In this document: positions 1-8,849 of the stretch, piece after piece | Numbering within the stretch: the first letter of the stretch is position 1 | Layout of the letters: the number at the start of each line of letters is the position of its first letter | Source: Pseudomonas sp. TH43 | GTDB lineage: Bacteria; Pseudomonadota; Gammaproteobacteria; Pseudomonadales; Pseudomonadaceae | Assembly: GCF_016650635.1 (NCBI RefSeq) | Contig: NZ_JAEKFI010000004.1 | Coordinates: forward strand, 2,340,501-2,404,500 | Length of the DNA: 64,000 nt | Direction of reading: 5' to 3' | Translations under genes and position numbers: made by a program | Notes under the pieces: model-generated | What the model was told of the DNA's origin: nothing | Seen by the model: the letters and a program-made list of their open reading frames with translations, nothing else | Databases searched by the model: none

Positions 1-2
1 TC

Positions 3-938
3 CCCAAACACGAGCGGCGTTTTACAGGCTTTGATGACAAGATCATTGCCATGTATGCCCGCGGCATGAGCGTTCGTGAGATTCGTGCATTTCTCTCGGA
101 ACAGTACGCAACAGATGTCTCCCATGACTTCATCAGCACCGTTACCGACGCTGTTCTGGAGGAAGTCAGTACGTGGCAACAACGGCCCCTCGAGCCCATG
201 TACCCGGTCATTTTCTTTGATGCGCTGCGGGTTAAAATCCGTGATGAAGGCGTGGTTCGCAACAAAGCGATTTACCTGGCTCTGGGCGTACTTCCGGACG
301 GCACCCGCGACATTCTGGGCATCTGGATTGAGAACACAGAGGGCGCCAAGTTCTGGATGAAAGTCTTCAACGACCTTAAAACCCGAGGTGTCGAAGATGT
401 CCTGATTGCGGTAACGGATGGTCTCAAAGGCATGCCTGAAGCCTTGAGTGCAGTGTTTCCTCAGACAGCGTTGCAGACATGCATCGTTCACCTGATCCGC
501 AACAGCCTTGATTACGCGGCATGGGACAAGCGTCGCGAACTGGCCAAGGCCCTGAAACCGATTTATCAAGCACTCAACGCCGAAGTCGCCGAGCAAGCTC
601 TGGATGCCTTCGAATCGGGGCCTTGGGGCAAGCAATATCCAACGGTGGTTGCAGCCTGGCGACGCGCTTGGGATCGAGTTATCCCGTTCTTTGTGTTCCC
701 GCCAGCCATACGAAAGGTGATCTACACCACCAATGCCATCGAGAGTATCAACTCGCAGCTGCGCAAGATCATCAAGACAAGAGGTCACTTTCCAACCGAC
801 GAAGCCGCGACGAAACTGATCTGGCTGGCACTGCAAAACATCACCGCCAACTGGGGAAGCGCCGCCCATGACTGGAAAAACGCTATGAATCAATTTGCGG
901 TTTTGTACGGGGACCGATTCATCAGGTCTAACTGGTGA
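3..938 (+). CDS. IS256-family transposase, 3' part (open at left edge)
   Basis: Transposase of the IS256/Mutator type, which moves its element with a DDE active site. The frame is already open at base 3 and no start is seen, so about 311 C-terminal residues are present of a family usually near 400. The acidic triad is visible: Asp in FDALRVKIRD, Asp in VTDGLKGMPEAL, and Glu in TTNAIESINSQLRK, which is the clearest IS256 signature. There is no internal stop or frameshift, so the copy may be intact beyond the window. A hairpin and a candidate inverted-repeat end follow the stop. Family assignment is firm; activity is unknown. Confidence 0.93.
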   Translation, partial: PKHERRFTGFDDKIIAMYARGMSVREIRAFLSEQYATDVSHDFISTVTDAVLEEVSTWQQRPLEPMYPVIFFDALRVKIRDEGVVRNKAIYLALGVLPDGTRDILGIWIENTEGAKFWMKVFNDLKTRGVEDVLIAVTDGLKGMPEALSAVFPQTALQTCIVHLIRNSLDYAAWDKRRELAKALKPIYQALNAEVAEQALDAFESGPWGKQYPTVVAAWRRAWDRVIPFFVFPPAIRKVIYTTNAIESINSQLRKIIKTRGHFPTDEAATKLIWLALQNITANWGSAAHDWKNAMNQFAVLYGDRFIRSNW

Positions 939-944
939 AATGAA

Positions 945-964
945 GGCCTGCCTGACGGCAGGCC
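945..964 (+). terminator. hairpin after the transposase stop
   Basis: A perfect 8-bp stem (GGCCTGCC, loop TGAC, GGCAGGCC) begins 7 bases after the transposase stop codon. It is not followed by a T-run, so it is a weak intrinsic terminator at best. It may instead shield the transposase from transcription or be part of the element's end structure. Confidence 0.35.
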
Positions 965-1062
965 ATTAACGGCCCGCACACAAAAAATCTGACACTCTCC
1001 TGCGCAGCGGCCCCGCTCTTTTTAGGGCCCCTTTTTAGGGCCGCTTCGCGCCCCAACGGGGA

Positions 1063-1134
1063 TAAATCCCCTCGCCACAGTAAATCCCTTCACCACAGTG
1101 GATACCCTCACCACAGTAAATCCCTTCGCCACAG
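1063..1134. repeat. four tandem 18-bp units derived from a dispersed repeat
   Basis: Four units of exactly 18 bp lie head to tail at 1063, 1081, 1099 and 1117. The first is TAAATCCCCTCGCCACAG and the others differ by a few bases (CTT for CCT, TGGATA for TAAATC). The first unit continues leftward into ACGGGGATAAATCCCCTCG. That links it to the repeat arms at 29826-29956 and 37063-37228. It looks like one arm of that repeat that has been amplified locally. Confidence 0.85.
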
Positions 1135-1154
1135 TGGATCTCATTGGCATGAAA

Positions 1155-2288
1155 TCAGTGCAGGTATTCAGCCAAGCCGCTGTAGCAAGTCGCTAGGTGA
1201 TACGGCGTCGTCGACGGCATGTCCTTGCGGCTGACTTCCCCCAGCTCATCCCGGCACTCATGCCAGCCACCGGCATGCAGAAACCGCTGCTGCAACGCCT
1301 GCAATTGGTGCAGCACCGCCGCTTCACTGGCTGGCCGCAACGTCAACGCCCGTAAATATTCAGCCTGCGCCCAGATCCGCTGAGTCGAATCTTTCGGCCG
1401 ACCGTCCATTTCCAGATCAAGCATCGCCCGCACCGCGCCGGATGGCTGCACCACGCCATATTGCTCGGTGAAGGCAAAGGCGCGATCAAGTGCAGCATGC
1501 AGTTTCGAACCGCGCAGCAGCGTTGATGACTCCAGCAGGAAATACCACTCGAACTGATGCCCCGGCTCATACCAGTTATCCACAGCCCCGAGCGGCTTCT
1601 CCATCAGCACGCCGTGTTGCGGGTCGACGAACTGCTTGTGCATGGCTGTGCATAACTCAAGCAGCGCTTGTTGCGTTGCCGCGTCTTCACGCACTGACAA
1701 TGTCGCGAGAAAGGCTTCGGCCAAATGCATCAGCGGATTCTGCAACGGGCCGGTTTGCAAGGTGATCCAGTCGCGTTCAAGGCACGCTTCGTACAAGCCG
1801 TCACCCGTGGCGAAACGTCGGCCGATGATTTCCAGCGCCGCGTTGAGCGTCGACTCGACCAGCGGCTCGCGGGACTTTTCCCAGTAATGCGCGCAGGCGA
1901 ACAGGATGAACGCGTGGGTATAGAGATCCTTGCGCTGATCCAGCGGTTTGCCCAGCGCATCGATGCTGTAGAACCAGCCGCCGTGCTCGGCATCGTGGAA
2001 GTGCCGTTGCAGCGAGCGGAACAGCTCCGCCGCGCGAACACCCGCGTTATCCACAACCCCGATCAGACTGGAAAACAGATAGAGCTGTCGTGCGCAGGCC
2101 ATTGCCCGATAGCGTTGCGCTGGCAGCGGTTGATGCGCAGCATCCAGCGCCTCGTAAGGCAGCGCCATGTCGGCATTCCAGCCCGGACCTTGCCAGAGGG
2201 GCACGATCACGTTGACGAAATGCTGTTGCACTTCGCTGAACAGGGCGGTCAATTCAGGCAGGGAGGTGGAGCGGGAAGCGTGGGGCAT
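1155..2288 (-). CDS. AGE-family epimerase/isomerase
   Basis: A 377-residue cytoplasmic protein of the N-acylglucosamine 2-epimerase superfamily, which folds as an (alpha/alpha)6 barrel and isomerises free sugars or aldoses. The family motif PGHQFEWYFLLES, with its catalytic-region His, is present, as are a WFYSID segment and a DLYTHAFILFACAHY helix, all normal for these enzymes. Length is typical. The substrate cannot be read from sequence: mannose isomerase, N-acylglucosamine epimerase and cellobiose epimerase share this fold. It is flanked by repeats on both sides and looks monocistronic. Confidence 0.85.
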   Translation of the reverse strand: MPHASRSTSLPELTALFSEVQQHFVNVIVPLWQGPGWNADMALPYEALDAAHQPLPAQRYRAMACARQLYLFSSLIGVVDNAGVRAAELFRSLQRHFHDAEHGGWFYSIDALGKPLDQRKDLYTHAFILFACAHYWEKSREPLVESTLNAALEIIGRRFATGDGLYEACLERDWITLQTGPLQNPLMHLAEAFLATLSVREDAATQQALLELCTAMHKQFVDPQHGVLMEKPLGAVDNWYEPGHQFEWYFLLESSTLLRGSKLHAALDRAFAFTEQYGVVQPSGAVRAMLDLEMDGRPKDSTQRIWAQAEYLRALTLRPASEAAVLHQLQALQQRFLHAGGWHECRDELGEVSRKDMPSTTPYHLATCYSGLAEYLH

Positions 2289-2372
2289 GGGCGGACGTCG
2301 TCACGGCTGGGGCGATTGCGCGACATGGTAGCAGAGAGACCGACATTAGCGGCTCGGTGTCTGATCGGCCGT

Positions 2373-2446
2373 CATCGCTGGCAAGCCAGCTCCCACAGGA
2401 TTTGTTGTCGTACACAAAACCTGTGGGAGCTGGCTTGCCAGCGATG
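2373..2446. repeat. inverted repeat, family A (GCTGGCAAGCCAGCTCCC)
   Basis: Two arms of about 27 bp, CATCGCTGGCAAGCCAGCTC onward and its complement, face each other across about 20 bp. This is a Pseudomonas REP-type palindrome. Related copies occur at 10502, 17350 and 18577. It lies upstream of the epimerase gene and downstream of ureJ, where a transcript end would be expected. Confidence 0.85.
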
Positions 2447-2468
2447 AGGACGGTTCAGGCGATAGAGA

Positions 2469-3041
2469 TCAGCCCGCCAGTAACCAAGCACCGGTCACTG
2501 CTGAGGCAGCACCTGCAAGGCGCACCAGCGGCGCTGCGGCTTGAGGCAGCACCCGCACCACGCCATAACCGGCGGCATGCAACACGCCAGTGGCGGCGAC
2601 GAAACCTGCGGCATACGCCCACGGGCTGGTCATGTCAGGCAATTCAAGGCCATGCGCGACACCATGGAACAGCGCAAACACCGCCGTTGCCGCCACCGCC
2701 AAAACCAGTGGCGGACGCACCGCCAGCGCCACCGCCAGACCCAGCGCCAGCACCGATGCGGCTATCCCGCTTTCCAGCGCCGGCAATTCCAGCCCTTCAA
2801 AGCCGAGCATGCCGCCGATCAGCATGGTGCCGACAAACGTGCACGGCAGCGCCCAGCGCGCCGCGCCTTGTTGCTGCGCCGCCCACAAACCAACAGCGAC
2901 CATCGCCAGCAAATGGTCGAGACCGCCAATCGGGTGACTGATGCCGGCGATCAAACCGCTGTCGCCATGTCCCGGGTGAGCAAAGGCCAGCGCCGGGGTC
3001 AGCAGCAGCGCCAGTGCGCCAAGAATGCGTTTAAGTGTCAT
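2469..3041 (-). CDS. ureJ: HupE/UreJ-family membrane protein
   Basis: A 190-residue polytopic inner-membrane protein of the HupE/UreJ family, proposed nickel (or metal) permeases that accompany urease or hydrogenase. It opens with a cleavable-looking signal (hydrophobic run ending ALAFA) followed by HPGHGD. Two further family features are HPIGGLDHLLAM in the first membrane segment and FALFHGVAHGLELP, both His-rich. About six membrane segments are expected. AAGGA lies upstream of the ATG, and the gene starts 30 bases after ureG, so it is the last gene of ureE-ureF-ureG-ureJ. Nickel delivery to urease is inferred from family and position. Confidence 0.9.
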   Translation of the reverse strand: MTLKRILGALALLLTPALAFAHPGHGDSGLIAGISHPIGGLDHLLAMVAVGLWAAQQQGAARWALPCTFVGTMLIGGMLGFEGLELPALESGIAASVLALGLAVALAVRPPLVLAVAATAVFALFHGVAHGLELPDMTSPWAYAAGFVAATGVLHAAGYGVVRVLPQAAAPLVRLAGAASAVTGAWLLAG

Positions 3042-3071
3042 GAATAAGCTTCCTTGTTGATAAGTCGTGAA

Positions 3072-3686
<615 letters not shown>

Positions 3687-3709
3687 TTGATTCTCCAAGA
3701 TAAAAGGCC

Positions 3710-4384
3710 CTAGGAACGGAACAGGCGGCTGTACTGGCGCTCGTGGGCCATGCACGCCAGGGACAGCCCGAATGCGGCGCTGCCAATGTGTTCAGGATTG
3801 ATTCGGGTCGCGTCCTGCTGGGCTTGTTGCAGCAGCGGCAGCAGTTCGCTGGTCAGGCGTTGGGCGGCTTGCTGGCCCAGCGGCAGGGTTTTCATCAAGA
3901 CCGCGAGCTGGTTTTCCAGCCAGCTCCACAGCCATGCGGCAAGGGCATCCTGTGGGCTGATGCCCCAGGCGCGCGCGGCCAGTGCCCAGCAGAGCGCCAG
4001 ATGCGGTTCGCTGCATTGTTGGAGAAAGGTGCGGGCGGGCGCGTCGAGTTCCGGCAAGCCGTTGAGCAGTTGCTGCAACGAATAGCCCATCTGCCGGCTC
4101 TCCAGATGCAGCTCGCGGGTTTCGCGGCTGGCGCGATGGCCTTCGCTGATCTGCAGTAGCTCAGCCCAGTTTTCATCCGCCGCCGCCTGACAATGGGCAA
4201 GCAACAGCGGCGCTTCGAAGCGCGACAGATTGAGCAGCAACTGATCACTGATCCAGCGTCGCGCACTGTCGGGGCTGTTCACCCGGCCGTTATCCACCGC
4301 CATTTCCAGGCCTTGTGAATAGCTGTAGCCGCCAATCGGCAGTTGCGGACTGGCCAGGCGCAGCAGCGCCCAGGCCGGATTCAC
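3710..4384 (-). CDS. ureF: urease accessory protein UreF
   Basis: A 224-residue all-helical protein that joins UreD and UreG on apo-urease and acts as a fidelity checkpoint for nickel insertion. The N-terminal family signature PQLPIGGYSYSQGLE is present, and the C-terminal tail ends SRLFRS. The start is GTG (complement of CAC at 4382-4384) and overlaps the ureE stop as GTGA, which implies translational coupling. Confidence 0.96.
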   Translation of the reverse strand: MNPAWALLRLASPQLPIGGYSYSQGLEMAVDNGRVNSPDSARRWISDQLLLNLSRFEAPLLLAHCQAAADENWAELLQISEGHRASRETRELHLESRQMGYSLQQLLNGLPELDAPARTFLQQCSEPHLALCWALAARAWGISPQDALAAWLWSWLENQLAVLMKTLPLGQQAAQRLTSELLPLLQQAQQDATRINPEHIGSAAFGLSLACMAHERQYSRLFRS

Positions 4385-4881
4385 AGGCGCACGCCGAACT
4401 GATGGAGTTTTGGCGCGTAGTTGAAATCTTCGTCGCCGTGACGTGAATGGTGATGGCCGCCGCCGTAGGCACCGTGTTCCGGCTGGAACGGCGCTTCAAT
4501 GGCTTCGACCTGTGCACCGAGTTGTTCCAGCATTGCCTTGAGCACGTAGTCGTCGAGCAGGCGCAGCCAGCCATCGCCAACTTGCAGGGCCACGTGGCGA
4601 TTGCCGAGGTGATACGCGGCGCGGGTCAATTCGAAAGCGTTGGCGCAGGTGACGTGCAGCAGTTGTTCGGGACGCGCGCAAACGCGGACGATTCGGCCAT
4701 CTTCTGCTTGCAGGCATTCGCCGCCATGCAGCGGCGCCTGGCCACGCTCCAAAAACAACCCGACGTCTTCACCCTCGGCACTGAAACAGCGCAAACGGCT
4801 TTTACTCCGCGCTTCGAAGGTCAGGTGCAATTCAGCGGCCCAGACGGGTTGGGGGTCGATTCTGCGGTGAATCACCAGCAT
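4381..4881 (-). CDS. ureE: urease nickel chaperone UreE
   Basis: A 166-residue cytoplasmic nickel metallochaperone, first gene of the accessory operon. The N-terminal peptide-binding domain begins MLVIHRR. The metal-site motif YHLGNRH is at residues 90-96, and a His-rich tail (GGHHHSRHGDED, residues 141-151) adds nickel ligands. The ATG at 4881, with GGAAG 7 bases upstream, is chosen over an in-frame TTG at 4905. The structural genes ureDABC lie about 23 kb away, behind a different promoter. Confidence 0.95.
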   Translation of the reverse strand: MLVIHRRIDPQPVWAAELHLTFEARSKSRLRCFSAEGEDVGLFLERGQAPLHGGECLQAEDGRIVRVCARPEQLLHVTCANAFELTRAAYHLGNRHVALQVGDGWLRLLDDYVLKAMLEQLGAQVEAIEAPFQPEHGAYGGGHHHSRHGDEDFNYAPKLHQFGVRL

Positions 4882-5048
4882 CGGAAAACTTCCAGCTATG
4901 GACAATGCTCAGGCTAGAGCAAGGGCCTTGCCAATCGGACGAGATGTAGGAAATCCCTGTCGGAGCGTAGCGGATGTTTCAAGATGTTGCGGGATTTTGG
5001 AAGGTTTTGGTGCGTGAAGATTTTTACACGCACCTTTTTGTGGCGCGC

Positions 5049-5118
5049 AAAAAAGATCGCAGCCGTCGGCAACGCCTACATCAATCCCTGTAGGAGCCAC
5101 CGAAGGCTGCGATCTTTG
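5049..5118. repeat. imperfect inverted repeat, family B (AAAGATCGCAGCC)
   Basis: Left arm AAAAAGATCGCAGCCGTCGG and right arm GGAGCCACCGAAGGCTGCGA, then TCTTT, face each other. A near-perfect copy of the same family lies at 21528-21617. It sits in the 240-base gap between ureE and desT, next to the desT stop, and could end desT transcription. The rest of the gap (4882-5048) is upstream sequence of ureE in which no clear promoter is seen. Confidence 0.75.
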
Positions 5119-5123
5119 GGTCT

Positions 5124-5756
5124 TTACTCAGTGCTGCCCAGGCCTTGCCAATGCTTGAGGCCGATAAAGATGAAGCGCAGTTGCTGGGTAATCTTCGCCT
5201 GCGGCGTCAAATGCTCCGGCAACGCTTCGGGCGGCGGGTCGATGATGTCGGGCAGGGTGGCAAACACCGATTTAACGATCAGGTCGGCCATAACGCTCAG
5301 CCCGGCCGCGTCCAGATGCTGAAGCTTGGGCATCAGGGTCAGGTCAACAGCCAGGTCGGAGCTGATGTTCTCGCGCAAGCGCCCAATGGCCTGACGCACC
5401 GGCTGCGAACCGCCGTACTGCTCGCGGGCGAGAAACAGGAACTGCGAACGGTTGGCGCTGACCACATCGAGAAAGATCCGCACCGAGGCATCAATAATGC
5501 CGCCCATGACGAATTCGTTGTGTCTGACCAGGCGGATGGTTTCGCGAAAGGTCTGGCCGACTTCACTGACCAGCACCAGCCCGAGTTCGTCCATATCGGC
5601 AAAATGCCGGTAGAAACCGGTGGGCACAATCCCGGCGGTTTTCGTCACTTCGCGCAGGCTCAGGCTGCCGAATCCTCGGCCGCTTTCCATCAAGTGGCGG
5701 GCAGCGTCCATCAGGGCGTTGCGGGTCTGTTGTTTCTGTTCGGCGCGGGGCAGCAT
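5124..5756 (-). CDS. desT: TetR-family regulator DesT
   Basis: A 210-residue TetR/FabR-type repressor that in P. aeruginosa senses the ratio of unsaturated to saturated acyl-CoA and controls desaturase genes. The N-terminal DNA-binding domain contains SLSLREVTKTAGIVPTGFYR, closely matching DesT and FabR as I remember them. RSQFLFLAREQYGG marks the ligand domain. The ATG at 5756 is preferred over a GTG at 5792 because the family starts with this AEQKQQTR segment. It lies beside ureE, as in PAO1 (from memory). The usual desCB targets are not next to it, so its targets here are unknown. Confidence 0.85.
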   Translation of the reverse strand: MLPRAEQKQQTRNALMDAARHLMESGRGFGSLSLREVTKTAGIVPTGFYRHFADMDELGLVLVSEVGQTFRETIRLVRHNEFVMGGIIDASVRIFLDVVSANRSQFLFLAREQYGGSQPVRQAIGRLRENISSDLAVDLTLMPKLQHLDAAGLSVMADLIVKSVFATLPDIIDPPPEALPEHLTPQAKITQQLRFIFIGLKHWQGLGSTE

Positions 5757-5878
5757 CGCAGAGTGTGTTCTTCGGCAGGACAAGCGCCGCACTCTAGCAA
5801 ATCGGCTTTATCGGCGTCGAACGGCAGGACGGTGCAGCGGGGATTTTTGCGGGATCTTTTACCAGCGCCTGAAAAGTC

Positions 5879-5909
5879 AAAAGCCCAATCCGTCGATTGG
5901 GCTTTTTTT
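5879..5909 (-). terminator. bidirectional intrinsic terminator
   Basis: A perfect 10-bp stem AAGCCCAATC / GATTGGGCTT with a CGTC loop lies just after the stop of the exported repeat protein (read on the minus strand). Seven T follow on the plus strand, and TTTTGACTTTT follows on the minus strand, so it can act both ways. It separates that gene from desT. Confidence 0.85.
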
Positions 5910-5925
5910 CGAGGCCGCCACGGGC

Positions 5926-6342
5926 TTAGCTCACAGCGCTGTTGCGTTCGATCACACGGTCACCACCACCTTCGGCAAGCTGACCTTGTGGGGTTTTGTC
6001 ATAGCCATCTTCGACCAGACCTTTTTCTTCCAGGCGATCACGGCCACCTTCGGCGACAGCCTGGCCTTGTGGAGTCTTGTCGTAGCCGTCTTCTACCAGG
6101 CCTTTTTCTTCCAGACGGTTGCGACCGTTCTCGGCGAGTTGACCTTGTGGGGTTTTGTCGTAGCCATCTTCGGCCAGGGTCTGACCCTGTGGAGTGCGGT
6201 CATAACCGTCTTCGGCGAGGGTTTGGCTGAACACCGAGTGGCTGTCTTTGACTTGTGGCGTGGCTTGGTCGGCAGCCGGCAGGGCGAAAGCAGTGCTGGC
6301 TAGCATCGACAGGGTAAGGCTGAGCAGTAATTGGCGTTTCAT
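5926..6342 (-). CDS. small exported protein with EDGYDKTPQGQ repeats
   Basis: A 138-residue protein with a clear signal peptide (MKRQLLLSLTLSMLASTAFA, cleaved before LPAAD). The mature part is almost wholly repeats of about 13-14 residues. Four end TPQGQ (form LAEDGYDKTPQGQ); interleaved with them are units of the form AEGGRDRLEEKG, and the last is AEGGGDRVIERN. AAGGAG lies 9 bases before the ATG, so the longer frame to 6441 is rejected. Small Pseudomonas proteins with AEGG(x)DR repeats are often annotated 'phage infection protein'; I recall that label but know no proven function. The repeats are also near-identical in DNA. Confidence 0.8.
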   Translation of the reverse strand: MKRQLLLSLTLSMLASTAFALPAADQATPQVKDSHSVFSQTLAEDGYDRTPQGQTLAEDGYDKTPQGQLAENGRNRLEEKGLVEDGYDKTPQGQAVAEGGRDRLEEKGLVEDGYDKTPQGQLAEGGGDRVIERNSAVS

Positions 6343-6726
6343 GATGGGTTGCTCCTTGGGAGGGCGATAAAGTGGGTACGAGGGCAATGCTACTCTCGAT
6401 AAGTCGATATAAAAGTTCATAAACGCAATGGTAATAATCAACAGAATTGATTGTTCTGGCGGGAGGCTCTAGATCGGGCCTTTCGGAGCATCGGTTTTGC
6501 ATCGAGGTGGGTATTTTCGACTCACTCACGCCTCGCAAAAGTGCGGGGGCGGTAACGCTGTTCGACTGACCGGTCAGATTGCACGCAGGTTTTTGCGCCT
6601 TAATCGGCCTTTTGATTAAACCTGCGGGCCTTTTGCCAGTCACAGAATTCATAGGGGCCGCTTTGGCCCGCCGTTTCAGCCGTTCGCCGCGACATTGGCG
6701 AACGGTCGTGATCAGGAGCTTTGTGC
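6343..6726. other. 384-base intergenic region with two palindromes
   Basis: A divergent region between the exported repeat protein (minus) and the AsmA-like gene (plus). The part next to the repeat gene (6360-6450) is AT-rich and probably holds its promoter. A perfect 12-bp palindrome CTGACCGGTCAG at 6566-6577 could be an operator. A 9-bp stem CCGTTCGCC / GGCGAACGG at 6680-6705 lies in the presumed AsmA leader, just before its AGGAG site. No RNA gene or ORF is convincing here. Confidence 0.5.
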
Positions 6727-8802
6727 ATGACGCGCACTGGAAAAATCTTCAGCTGGACCTTCGCCATCCTCGTGCTGTTATTGGCCGTGCTGGTTTTGAT
6801 CATCGTGTTCTTCGACTGGAACCGGATCAAACCGCCGCTCAACGCCAAAGTCTCGGAAGAGCTGCACCGACCGTTTGCGATCAATGGCAACCTCGCCGTT
6901 ATTTGGCAGCGCGAACCGGATGAAGGTGGCTGGCGTGCCTGGGTGCCGTGGCCGCACGTTGTCGCCGAGGATTTGAGCCTGGGCAATCCGGACTGGTCGA
7001 AGAAACCGCAGATGGTCACCCTCAAACGCGTCGAGTTGCGTATCTCGCCACTGGCTCTGCTGGCGCAACGCGTGATGATTCCGCGTATCGACCTGACTGA
7101 ACCCAACGCCGATTTGCAGCGCCTGGCGGACGGCCGCGCCAACTGGACCTTCAAGTTCGATCCCAAGGACCCGAACGCTGAACCGTCTAACTGGGTTGTC
7201 GACATTGGCGCCATCAAGTTCGACAAGGGCCACGTCACCCTTGATGACCAGAGCTTGAAAACCAACCTCGATGTGTTGATCGATCCGCTGGGCAAACCGA
7301 TCCCTTACAGCGACATCGTCGGCGACAAAGCGGCAAAAACTGCGCAGGACAAGGGCGGTGCACCACAGGACTACGCGTTTGCGCTGAAGGTCAAAGGCCA
7401 ATATCACGGCCAGAACCTCAGCGGTCGGGGCAAAATCGGTGGCTTGCTGGCCTTGCAGGACGCCAGCAAGCCGTTCCCGTTGCAAGCGCAGGCGAAGATC
7501 GGCGACACCCGTATCGAACTGGCCGGCACCCTGACCGACCCGATGAATCTTGGCGCCCTCGATCTGCGCCTGACGCTGGCCGGTGCCAGCCTGGGCAATC
7601 TCTACCCGCTGACTGGCGTCACCTTGCCGGACACGCCGCCGTATTCCACCGATGGCCACCTGATCGCCAAGCTGCATGACGCCGCCGGCGCGAAGTTCAC
7701 CTATGAGCAATTCAACGGCAAGATCGGCAACAGCGACATCCACGGCGACCTGACCTACGCCGCCAGCCAGCCAAGGCCAAAACTCAGCGGCGCGCTGCTG
7801 TCCAATCAATTGCTGTTCGCCGACCTCGCGCCGTTGATCGGCGCCGATTCGAACGACAAGCAAAAGGCCCGTGGCGGTGAAAGCAAGCAACCGGCGGATA
7901 AAGTGCTGCCGGTTGAAGAGTTCAAGACTGATCGCTGGCGCGCGATGGACGCCGATGTCGAGTTCACCGGCAAACGCATCGTCCACAGCGAAAAGCTGCC
8001 GTTCACTGACCTCTATACCCACCTGAAACTCAATGATGGCGAACTCAGCCTCGAACCGCTGCGTTTCGGCGTTGCCGGTGGCAATCTCGACGCGCAAATT
8101 CGCCTCAACGGTCGCACAGAACCGCTGGAAGGCCGGGCCAAGCTGACCGCGCGCAAGTTCAAGCTGAAAGAACTGTTCCCGACGTTTGAGCCGATGAAGA
8201 CCAGTTTCGGTGAGCTCAATGGCGATGCCGATATCAGCGGTCGCGGCAACTCGGTGGCCAAGCTCCTCGGCGGCGCCAATGGCCAGTTGAAGATGTTGAT
8301 CAATGACGGTGCGATCAGCCGTGAGTTGATGGAACTGGCTGGGCTCAACGTAGGCAACTACGTGGTCGGCAAGATCTTCGGCGACAAGGAAGTGAAGATC
8401 AATTGCGCGGCAGCGGACTTCGACATCAAGACCGGATTGGCGACGACACGACTGTTCGTCTTCGATACCGAGAACGCGATCATCTATATCGACGGCACGG
8501 CAAACATGGCCACCGAGCAACTGGATTTGACCGTGACACCGGAATCGAAGGGCTGGCGTTTGATTTCCCTGCGCTCGCCGCTGTACGTGCGCGGCAAGTT
8601 CATCAAGCCCGACGCCGGGGTCAAGGCTGTGCCACTGCTGCTTCGCGGCGCGGGGATGGTCGCATTGGGTGTGATTGCGGCACCGGCGGCAGGGTTGCTG
8701 GCGCTGGTAGCGCCGAGTGGTGGTGAGCCGAATCAGTGTGCGCCATTGCTGGAGCAGATGAAGGCGGGCAAGGCACCCGTGACGGTCAAGCCATCCAGGT
8801 AA
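6727..8802 (+). CDS. AsmA-family protein
   Basis: A 691-residue envelope protein with one N-terminal membrane anchor (about residues 8-28, IFSWTFAILVLLLAVLVLII) and a long periplasmic part rich in beta strands. AsmA-family proteins resemble VPS13-like lipid-transfer bridges and affect outer-membrane assembly. The C-terminal AsmA signature runs through FKLKELFP, LNGDADISGRG and the DLTVTPESKGW segment. A second hydrophobic stretch near residue 640 (GAGMVALGVIAAPAAGLLAL) is common in this group. The ATG at 6727 follows AGGAG; an upstream TTG is ignored. A bidirectional terminator follows. Confidence 0.9.
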   Translation: MTRTGKIFSWTFAILVLLLAVLVLIIVFFDWNRIKPPLNAKVSEELHRPFAINGNLAVIWQREPDEGGWRAWVPWPHVVAEDLSLGNPDWSKKPQMVTLKRVELRISPLALLAQRVMIPRIDLTEPNADLQRLADGRANWTFKFDPKDPNAEPSNWVVDIGAIKFDKGHVTLDDQSLKTNLDVLIDPLGKPIPYSDIVGDKAAKTAQDKGGAPQDYAFALKVKGQYHGQNLSGRGKIGGLLALQDASKPFPLQAQAKIGDTRIELAGTLTDPMNLGALDLRLTLAGASLGNLYPLTGVTLPDTPPYSTDGHLIAKLHDAAGAKFTYEQFNGKIGNSDIHGDLTYAASQPRPKLSGALLSNQLLFADLAPLIGADSNDKQKARGGESKQPADKVLPVEEFKTDRWRAMDADVEFTGKRIVHSEKLPFTDLYTHLKLNDGELSLEPLRFGVAGGNLDAQIRLNGRTEPLEGRAKLTARKFKLKELFPTFEPMKTSFGELNGDADISGRGNSVAKLLGGANGQLKMLINDGAISRELMELAGLNVGNYVVGKIFGDKEVKINCAAADFDIKTGLATTRLFVFDTENAIIYIDGTANMATEQLDLTVTPESKGWRLISLRSPLYVRGKFIKPDAGVKAVPLLLRGAGMVALGVIAAPAAGLLALVAPSGGEPNQCAPLLEQMKAGKAPVTVKPSR

Positions 8803-8808
8803 GGCAGA

Positions 8809-8844
8809 GCAAAAGATCGCCGGCGGCGGCGATCTTTTGCTTTT
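8809..8844 (+). terminator. bidirectional intrinsic terminator
   Basis: Stem GCAAAAGATCGCC / GGCGATCTTTTGC (13 bp, extended by one G-C pair) with a GCGG loop and TTTT after it. It lies between the convergent AsmA-like and ferritin-like genes and can serve both. The AAAAGATCGC arm resembles family B repeats, so it may have evolved from one. Confidence 0.85.
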
Positions 8845-8849
8845 AAGGT

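Larger units (their letters stand above)
1..1000 (+). mobile_element. right part of an IS256-family insertion sequence
   Basis: The transposase frame is followed at about 976-1000 by a stretch reading CACACAAAAAATCTGACACT and then CTCC. Its complement begins GGAGAGTGTCAG, the form expected of an IS256-type terminal repeat. The matching left end and any target duplication lie outside the window, so the boundary at 1000 is inferred. The next sequence (from about 1055) is chromosomal repeat DNA. Confidence 0.6.

Noticed and set aside
1055..1140. CRISPR-like array
   Set aside because: The 18-bp units are directly adjacent with no spacers; this is a tandem repeat, not a CRISPR array.
6778..8520. 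580-codon open frame opposite the AsmA-like gene
   Set aside because: It is the complement of a well-supported coding frame in GC-rich DNA; the translation is low-complexity and has no start site or family motif.
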